Origin: Dendrophyllia cribrosa
Taxonomy: Eukaryota > Cnidaria > Anthozoa > Scleractinia > Dendrophylliidae
Direction of reading: 5' to 3'
NCBI GenBank assembly: GCA_024195265.1
Contig: JAJLRJ010000008.1
Span: 26,742,932-26,806,931, forward strand
DNA length: 64,000 nt
This document shows positions 33,880-64,000 of this stretch, piece by piece. The notes beneath the pieces were generated by a model, which saw only the letters and a list, made by a program, of their open reading frames with translations, made no database searches and was not told where the DNA came from. The translations under genes and the position numbers were made by a program. Position 1 is the first letter of the stretch. The number at the start of each line of letters is the position of its first letter.

Positions 33880-34460
33880 CCCAAGGACACGGTTGTCAGA
33901 TATTTTACAAGCCGGTACTCCGCGGATAGACTACGAGTATCCCCTCATTTCTCTCAGGGACAGTCGTCTGGCGGACCAGGAAGCACTCGAAAATCGTCTC
34001 CTGCGAAGGTACGCGACGCGCGAGGCAAGACGATTTTCTTGCTCGCCGACGTAATTATCCGGCGTTCGAGTATCTCTGAGAGAACTGAAAAGCTACTCGT
34101 AAATGGTCTAGAACTCCGCACCACAAGCCTGCGTAGCGGGAGTCGGGGAGAGGGGAACTGAGGAGAGAGGGAAAGGACGCCTGCAATAAAGACCAACTTT
34201 TGTTCATTTCTGCGGACGCTGGCTGCCGCAAAATTCCGATTGGCTAATTTGCGCTGGACGGTATACATAGTAAATTCCCGCGTGTAGTCAGCCATGCGTA
34301 AAAGCGCGCCAGTTTCTGATTGGTGAACGTATTGACAGTTGACATAATTCGATTATCAGGAAATCGATGGGCGTAATGCGAATAGCCCGGTTCTTATAGC
34401 AGGCGTTCCTTCCCTTTTTCCCCTCTCCTTTTTTGAGCCCCATCCCCCCTCCCAATTTAC
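33880..34460. repeat. Complex inverted-repeat block
   Basis: Contains gactacgagtatcccctcatttctctcaggg and diverged reversed parts near 34050-34180, followed by a G-rich segment mirrored by ttccctttttcccctc near 34410. Dispersed-repeat character; no gene. Confidence 0.45.
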
Positions 34461-34784
34461 ACCTGCCAGGCAGGTTATGTCACCACTATCCAAAGGTCCA
34501 GTCCACATGAATGCGCTTTTGATCAGTTTATAATTTGTTTTTTGAAAACGGAAATTGATTAAAAAGGGCGTGGTTTTTATAAAATGTTTTCCGTCCACAT
34601 CTGACTGTTTGTGCAAGACAAAATTTATGTTAGCCACTTTCGCTGCTCATCGTTTTCGCTTCGTTACGCTGTGGTCAGAAGGCTTAACCGTATAAAAGTT
34701 ACCTTTTTCATATATTAAAGAACGATCGAAAAAGCAAATGCGTGAACGGAGGCCTGCTATAACTCACGCTACCTGGCAACCTTT

Positions 34785-35545
34785 TTGACAAAAGCGCAGA
34801 TCAACTACGATAACCGAAAAGTTTCAAAAGTAACGACCCTCGCTATTACTTTCAATTCGGACTTCGTAGCCTGCAACTATCACTACTTCCGGGAAATCGT
34901 TACTTTTGAAGAGTCGTTATTTCGGCAGGTCGGTAGTGTAGCAGCTCTATTGTTTAAGGCGTTGCGGCTGCTTGTGTTTTTAGAGCTAGGAGCCGTTGTT
35001 TTTGTTGTTTTGTTGTATTCTTCTCTCGAAGGGTATCGAACCAATGGTGTGAGACATTACGAGAGCTGCTTCATCACCCCGGCAGGTGGCACAAAAGAGT
35101 ACCATATACAGCTGGATTGGTTAATCTTTGCAAAATCAGTCCAGATAGATGTAAAAACAATAACATAAATTTTATCTAAACTGAAGGTCATTATTATAGG
35201 AATTTTCGAACAGATAAGTCTTTCCTTTGCAGTCTTAACCGCTCTATCTATTATTTACGTTATAAAAGACATCTGTAATGGGCTCTTTAGCGAGCGCTCT
35301 TAGATTGTATTGTGAGGCGCATGTGTAGGAGCGGTCCTGCGATCTTTCCGCAGGTCAGTCCGCTTTTGTTTCTTACAGAGCTTCAATTTATCTTTGATGT
35401 CGTTACGGAGGATCGTTACTTTTGGGGGTCGCTACTTTCGGGAATTACTAACAACCGTCAAATTTTACCCCTTTTTTTCGGCCGAGGGTCGCCGCTACTT
35501 TCAGGGGGTTCGTTACTTTATGAGGGTCGCTGTTAGTACCTGTTT
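34785..35545. repeat. Block with 'aaagtaacga' inverted words
   Basis: gttacttt/aaagtaac words facing each other at 34825-34930 and 35400-35535 recall the ends of the element at 44685-46750. Probably transposon debris. Confidence 0.4.
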
Positions 35546-35861
35546 TCTTCAGCGAAAGTCATGCGAGCGTGGATCGCTCGCATGACTCTCGCTGCACACA
35601 AATATCGCGCACGCGCACTTGTATTTCGCTAACTCGACTATCTCTTTAGAGAAAAGGGCATCGTGTGCTCGTAATCTATATGACAAACACTGAAGCTGGT
35701 AACTCAGACTAGAAAGCATCCATTCGTTACGCAGACTTTTTGCGCGTAGTGAGAGATTGGGTAAAAAAGGTCAGGGGTCTGCGTAGGAAACCCAGGAACG
35801 AACACAAACCAAGGCCTTACCTTTTTTGTATAGTTAACCTAATCGCAAACTTCTCCTACTG

Positions 35862-36743
35862 TCGAACCTCCTGTAAGCGACCACCCAAAATGTCAAGCCT
35901 AGGTGGTCGCTTACGGGAGGTGGTCGCTTACGAGAGTTCAGACCATATTGGGTCAAAATTTTGCCTTATTAGCATATGGTAACTGCAGAGACTTATCCCA
36001 TGTGCCAATGCCCATCTAAACGCATGTAATAACTTTTAGTAGTCACAAAAATATTTATTCAGAGTTTCATGGTTCGCTTCTGTTAATTTACCTAATAAGG
36101 TGAATGGAACAAGTCTCACGATAGTTACAAATTGAATCTTTAATGTTGTCTAAACGTTAAGGGGAACTGAACATGAACTAATAAGGATGGGATTGCTAGC
36201 TTTAAATTTGACAGCCCTTTTATATTACTGGTGATTTACATGTTAACAAGCGTAAAAAACTGTATATTAACCCTTTAACACCCAAATTTCCACCAAAAAG
36301 ACCCTTTCTCAGGCTACAAATACCATTTTATGGCCATTATCTAACCAAATTGAAGCCGAACAGTCATAAACATCGTTTACAACTCGGAAACTAAACCCTC
36401 CTACCATTTGTAGAAGAATTTGAGAATTTGAGTTCGGCATAGTTTTGAACGAGAAAAACAGGACTTGTCTTGAGGAATGCAATAATGTTACAACACCTGA
36501 TTATCCAATTTCCGCTCTGTTATCTGTCAAGTAGCTTCAAGTGGTCGCTTACAGGAGGTTAAAAACAAAAGTAAATTTCAAACTTTTAGCTCTAAAAGTG
36601 GTCGCGGTCGTTTACGAGAGGTGGTCGCTTACAAAAGGTTCCAAATATAGTGATTTGACTTGGAAACTTTTGGTATTTTGGAAAACTGGTCGCTGAGGAG
36701 AGGTGGTCGCTTACGAGATCGGTGGTCGCAACCGGAGGTTCGA
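35862..36743. mobile_element. 0.88-kb element with GTGGTCGCTTACGAGAGG repeats
   Basis: Ends TCGAACCTCCTGTAAGCG and a near reverse complement at 36720-36743. Subterminal ggtggtcgcttac words occur at least eight times, mainly near both ends. No transposase seen. Confidence 0.7.
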
Positions 36744-37135
36744 GGTAGGGTAGGTAGGTAAACTTTATTTATACACGGTGTCAATTCATAAAACATGCTC
36801 TTCCATCGAGCCGTGTTTTTTAACAACAATAGATTAAGTACTTTACTAATTTAAATTATCTAACTAAATTAATTATCTATATAAAATTGTATTAAAAACG
36901 ATAAAAACTATCCTTTATTAACTATCATTAAATTAGATAAAAATTAAATGCATGATTTAAAAGAGCTAAGAGTGGGCTGTATCTTAGCGCTCAAAGGTAA
37001 GCTGTTCCAGAGAACAGAACCGCGATATTGAAATATCGACTGTATTTCCTTCCGGTTACTTCTGTCTTTGAAGTTAGGAAATTAACAGGGGACGTCTGTA
37101 AGCAGGCTCGATAGCAGTCTTTCCCCTTCGTCTCA
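36744..37135 (-). pseudogene. LINE 3' fragment, minus strand
   Basis: Minus-strand reading gives NRKEIQSIFQYRGSVLWNSL then PLSAKIQPTLSSFKSCI, the C-terminus typical of non-LTR reverse transcriptases, then a 3' UTR with AATAAAG and a (CTACC)n tail abutting the preceding element. Confidence 0.78.
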
Positions 37136-37494
37136 CGCTACCCAAGTCTGAAGTGTCTAATTTTACCACTCCCTGATCCCCAACATCACGTGACACCCCG
37201 ACCCAGCCCCAGTGACATTATATATATTTCCCAAGTTTTTAATGATACTGTAATTTATGCGATAAATACTGGAGAATGTCATTGACGTTTTGCAAGAATA
37301 TTCAACATAGCAACATACAATTCCGACACGGCATTCACGTAAAACAGGCTTTACTTTAGTTTATTTTTCTTTAATAGTTAGCTATTTTTTTTTTTAAATT
37401 ATAGAAGATTAATTTACATACATAGTTTCATATCAAGTTGTAGTTTTATATTAAATTGTTAATGCCTGATGTATTTACCGTGTTTTTAAATAAA

Positions 37495-37523
37495 GATGAT
37501 GATGATGATGATGATGATGATGA
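37495..37523. repeat. (GAT)n microsatellite
   Basis: About nine perfect GAT triplets. From here to the PITPNM promoter (38780) nothing else is recognised. Confidence 0.9.
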
Positions 37524-38783
37524 CAACTGAGTCCCACTCTTGTACTTGTACAGACAGGAGTATGTGCCTTCTGATGTTTCTAGGACCGTAGCATGCGAGC
37601 CGAAGCTCTCTGTTCTTCCCTCCACCTGCCTCCTTCAAGAGAATTTGCTCGCAGGCTAGTATAGGGCCAGGGTCTTGGCCAGGGACAGTTTGACCACACT
37701 GATTAGGTGATTAGTTTAGGTGATCTGTTATAAAGTAAATTATTAACTGAAAAAATCAGCGATACTGAAAACTTCAGTAGAGTGACGATTTAAAGTCTCC
37801 ATGTCTCCTCTTTAAATTTTAAGTGTAACTATATGTTAATTAAACTGGAGTAGACAGCAAATTTGATTGCATGTAATGTGCTTGTCACACGTTTATCACT
37901 TGTCAAGGTAAATAGTTTAATAGGGTAAATTATATCGGATGACAACTTTATACTGCTGACCTCTTTCCCAAGGCCAAGTTTTACCCTTTTATAAAAACCT
38001 TGGGAAAAAGTTATTTTTGGAATTCTTGTTCTTGATAAAGAGGTCAAACCTTCCAGCTTTCGTTGGCGATTCTTAATGATCGTAAATTGGTTGCCGTGTC
38101 CGTGTTAAGTTTGAATTTGAAAATAAGACTCTGACCATCGATGAAAGTGATTCAATGTTATCGCTAATTTTCCAATAGTAAATTGATTTTAAAAACTGTT
38201 GAAGCCTAAAATATGGTTTAAATAAATACAAAAATAATACCAAAATACAAAATAAATGAAAGATTGTGAAGCTGTGAAGAGAAAAGTGAGTAGCTAGCAT
38301 TGGACAAAAAAAAAAAGATTTGATTGCTGAAAACTGTTGGTTTAACCAGAAAAATATCTTCTTAGGTACGATCATTAATCATGCAGAGAATATTGCATAT
38401 TGTTAGGTTTTAAATCGAGAGCACGTAATTTGACAAATAAAGGAAAAAACCGTGAAGAATATCGTCTAAAATGGCGTGAATTACGCCTTTTATTGCATGA
38501 CCGGAACAAAGTGGTCCGACAATTGTGACGCTGTCCATCGAGTTTCTTAGCAGACACGTAATTTAGAATTTTTGGTTATCCATCATACTAAGATATTTTC
38601 GAGTTTATTTCCTAAGCAAACCACGGCTCACCGGTCTTCCAAACACAGTACAACCAACAAGAAAACAATGTTTGTAGAACTTTTTAGCGCACGTTTTGCT
38701 CTGAGTTTTGGGTCTGCCGGAAAGTGACCTTGAAAACTGTCCCTGAAAGTGAGGCTTAGGCCATCTGTTTCGACGACTCGCTG

Positions 38784-38808
38784 TGACGTCATTCAAGATG
38801 GCTTCCGG
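38784..38808 (+). promoter_or_regulatory. Candidate PITPNM promoter elements (CRE, YY1-like, ETS-like)
   Basis: A palindromic CRE TGACGTCA at 38784-38791, then AAGATGGC (YY1 core-like) at 38795-38802 overlapping CTTCCGG (ETS-type) at 38802-38808, about 180-200 nt before the start codon. Such TATA-less combinations mark housekeeping promoters. No expression evidence. Confidence 0.4.
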
Positions 38809-38986
38809 CCGGTTTAGTTGAAGTTGTGTTTATTTTCGACGGCGGACAGCCTGCAAGCTGTTCGACTTTCTAAAATTTTCGCTTTCATGTAAGACCAAAC
38901 TCCATGGCCTTTGTTTGATACAGGGCCTTTAAGTATTCCACGATTCGATCGACACCTCTTTGGACCGTAGTTTCTCGTGGACGAAA

Positions 38987-61364
<22,378 letters not shown>

Positions 61365-64000
61365 GTCAGCGGTCTTTTTTTGTTTAGACTGTAAGGCAAT
61401 CGCTAATCTTCTTGAGTTCAATGAACAGAGTGGCCTCTGGGATCGAAAGTCATTTGGAGTTAAAGGGACACTGTCCCGGATGATAAAAGCAAAGAAATAT
61501 TAACTAAAAAGACAAAGTAATGGCAGAAAACCTCAAAGTTTCATCAGAACGGCAGTTTTGATTTCTTGACCGCCTGTCAAGAAATCAAATTTGATGAACT
61601 ATTATCCACTTGCATCCTTGTAATCCTGCACTTTATCTCCACACTACTATGTATGTTTTCCTCTGTAGAATCATTTTATCCTAGTTATCAGTTGTATATT
61701 GTGGTGGCTTTTAGCAATTTAAATTAGGAAATCGAAATTTCGACGGGACAGTGGCCCTTATCATCCATATTTATCTCGTGAATACGCGAAGCGTTGAGCG
61801 AGATATAGTATTCGGGGACAGATATGAAAATTATCACTCGTTCCACCATCCGTAAACTTTTTTAATTCCCCAGTGTATTACGTCATCCAGTTGTCTAGAC
61901 AGTCTCGTTTCACACAATGCATACTTATGTCACGCTAAAATGTTTTGGTCGTTTTAAATCTGTTTTACTCTTCAATTCTTGACTTCAAACTCAGTATGGA
62001 AAATTAAAACCGATCTGTGGACTTAAAGGGGCATTGTCACGCAGATTTTGCTGTGTTTTGGTCAAAATACACTAAATATATGACAAAGTACCTTTGCTCA
62101 AACATAAAATTGCTTTTGAACACCAAGAAGATAATATCAAGCGATTTCTTCAAGGAAGAACAAACCATAATAAGTTTTTCTGCGATTTTTCCACGACACT
62201 TGTGAGGAACTTGAAAAAAATGGCCAATTTTTTCAAGTCATACCAAAAAATTGTCCCCCGAGAGGAGATATTTGCTCCGAAATCATATTTCCCACCAAAA
62301 TGTTCACCAGATCCCAGTCTCTTCAAAACCGAGTGTGGATGTTGACATTACGCCTATTAAAATGAGTTATACCGTTACTAAAATGAACTATTGCCCATGC
62401 GCAGGTGAGCTCGAACGGCTTGGGCGCTAGTCCGCGCAAGTCACCAATAGAAGCCCATTCTCGTCCCCAGAGCTCCACGGTTTTTTTAAAATTGCGTCTC
62501 GTGTAGCTCTGGTAACGGACAAAAATTTGAATTTTTTGATTCGCCGTTTAAAAATGAATGCGCAACAAGGTAAAAAAATTTACGCCTCTACGCATATTTT
62601 TACTTCCGGTTGAATTTCAAATGTTGAAGTCCTATGACCACATCAACAAAACCAACGTTTTAATTTCAACGACCAATGTCACCCAGTTTTGTTTGGTTTA
62701 ACAGGTAAAGATACGTCAGATACGGCTGCTAAATTTCAAAGTATAACGGGATCTAATTGTCGCTAAATATGAGCGATTCGTTTCCGAAAATAATCAGTAT
62801 GTGTCTTGGAAGACGAAGCTATATAAAGCGGCCACGAATATTAAAGAAGTATGTTGCTTGCAACAGGGATGAGTATTAATTAAAGGAGAGGCAGAAATCC
62901 TGAAGAAAGCCTAAGGGTGAAAGGAAATATTACCACTAGGTTACCCATTTTAAACAACAACAACAACAACGCTATCAGCACTCTCGTAAGCAAGTTATAT
63001 TTTTTTATTAGGTGGTACTCTTTGCTACAACTTGAAATACAAATCTAGGGAAACGAAGGTCACTCTACACCCAATTAAAATAACATGAAACGAATGCAAA
63101 ACAAAAATTCATCGATATTTCTTACCACTGTTCGATGAAATAAGCCTAATCAATGACCACAACGTGTCCATCAACAAACTTAGCTGTCCCATCAACTGAA
63201 TTGGTCGGATATGATAGCGTTCAGTGGCGAAACGATAAATACACAGCTCCCAAACGAAAGAATTCGGTTGACTTATCGAGGAATTTCTAAAACCAGTAGG
63301 CAAAATACAAGGACAGTCTTTCTTCTAAATAACAGCAGCACGTAAAGCTTTTCTTCTTTCCATTTTAGCGCGATGTTTTCCTGTAATTGTTAAGTCTTGT
63401 ACAGTCCTTTCGAACGCCATTCCACACACACAACATTCTCGTCTCCAGAGCTCAACCAAACGAAACGAGGGCTCTGGGGACGAGAATGCACACACGAAAG
63501 GTTTTTTTATTTCCGGTTTCTGGCATTGAGCAAGCGCAATAGTACATTAATGCATTAGGCATGCGCTAACGGATGTCGTGGATTTTACGACATCCGGAAG
63601 GCACTGTTACCAGAGCCCTTCGTTTTTTCCGCTGACCAAACGAAACGAAGGCTCAGGGGACGAGAATGATAGAAGCCAAAATGGGCTCAGTCGAAGCATA
63701 TTATACTGAAAAAATGGCAAAATGACGGGGTTTTTTTTTCGCTCCAACTAAATCGTATTTCCCACAAAAATGTTCACCAGATCCCAGTCTCTTCAAAACC
63801 GAGTGTGGATGTTGACATTACGCCTATTAAAATGAGTTATACCGCTAAAAGCGACGACCGCGCGGTTGAACTCCATACAAGCCTTTACGTGACATTGGTT
63901 ACTTCAAGGTCAAAATGACGGGACTTTTTTTAAGTTATTAAAATATTTTAACGTTTCCAGATAGAATAATAACCAAATTACTGGAATCCGAGTGTGGATT
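61365..64000. other. Right edge: intron and dispersed repeats, final PITPNM exon not found
   Basis: A block at 62285-62375 (ttcaccagatcccagtctct, gagtgtggatgttgacatta) is repeated at 63755-63845. A gctctggggacgagaatg word occurs at about 63470 and 63650 and reversed near 62458. (AAC)n at 62955-62972. No reading frame continuing LNS2 was recognised. Confidence 0.55.
61464..61759. repeat. AGGGACACTGTCCC-ended repeat after PITPNM exon 17
   Basis: Left end after TTAA and imperfect inverted right end; inner hairpin gatttcttgaccgcctgtcaagaaatc. Confidence 0.5.

Noticed and set aside
61365..64000. Last PITPNM exon
   Set aside because: No frame with the expected LNS2 end was found, so the gene is called as running off the window.

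Overview
This window looks like nuclear DNA of an early-branching animal, most likely an anthozoan cnidarian (sea anemone or stony coral). The basis is two metazoan-specific, intron-rich genes that still read closely against vertebrate orthologues, an AT-rich background, and introns packed with short inverted-repeat transposons, tandem repeats and retroelement pieces. The taxon is an inference; no mitochondrial, rRNA or tRNA gene is present to settle it.

Three protein-coding genes are supported by exon chains whose splice sites and phases join without a break. (1) Minus strand, 6388-27310: a complete ATP-gated P2X cation-channel receptor, 11 exons, 408 residues. (2) Plus strand, 31345-33630: a four-exon gene for an unrecognised 162-residue, probably N-myristoylated coiled-coil protein. 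(3) Plus strand from 38987 and running off the right edge: a membrane-associated phosphatidylinositol transfer protein (PITPNM/Nir/RdgB family), 17 exons and 1247 residues visible, with PITP, FFAT, DDHD and LNS2 parts; only the extreme C-terminus is missing. Genes 1 and 2 are divergent, about 4 kb apart; gene 3 starts about 5.4 kb after gene 2 ends.

Layout: 1-6355 downstream of the P2X gene, holding a Pack-MULE-like element with a RecQ helicase fragment (1226-1750) and a local tandem duplication; 6388-27310 P2X gene, whose introns hold TTAA-flanked MITEs, a satellite of trinucleotides, LINE and Ty3/gypsy debris, and a nested 3-kb inverted-repeat transposon; 27311-31344 intergenic, with a Penelope-like reverse transcriptase fragment; 31345-33630 small gene; 33775-38780 repeat-rich intergenic; 38784-61364 PITPNM gene with a 106-nt poly(C) run, several MITEs and three minisatellite families in its introns; 61365-64000 further intron or 3' part with dispersed repeats.

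Functionally, P2X (ATP-gated calcium entry at the surface or lysosome) and PITPNM (refilling plasma-membrane phosphatidylinositol at ER contact sites after phospholipase C signalling) both touch calcium signalling, but nothing in the sequence shows that they are co-regulated. The most unusual content is mobile: an element with perfect 80-bp terminal inverted repeats, a perfect 9-bp target duplication and a captured gene fragment, plus two shorter elements with 9-bp duplications in the same window.
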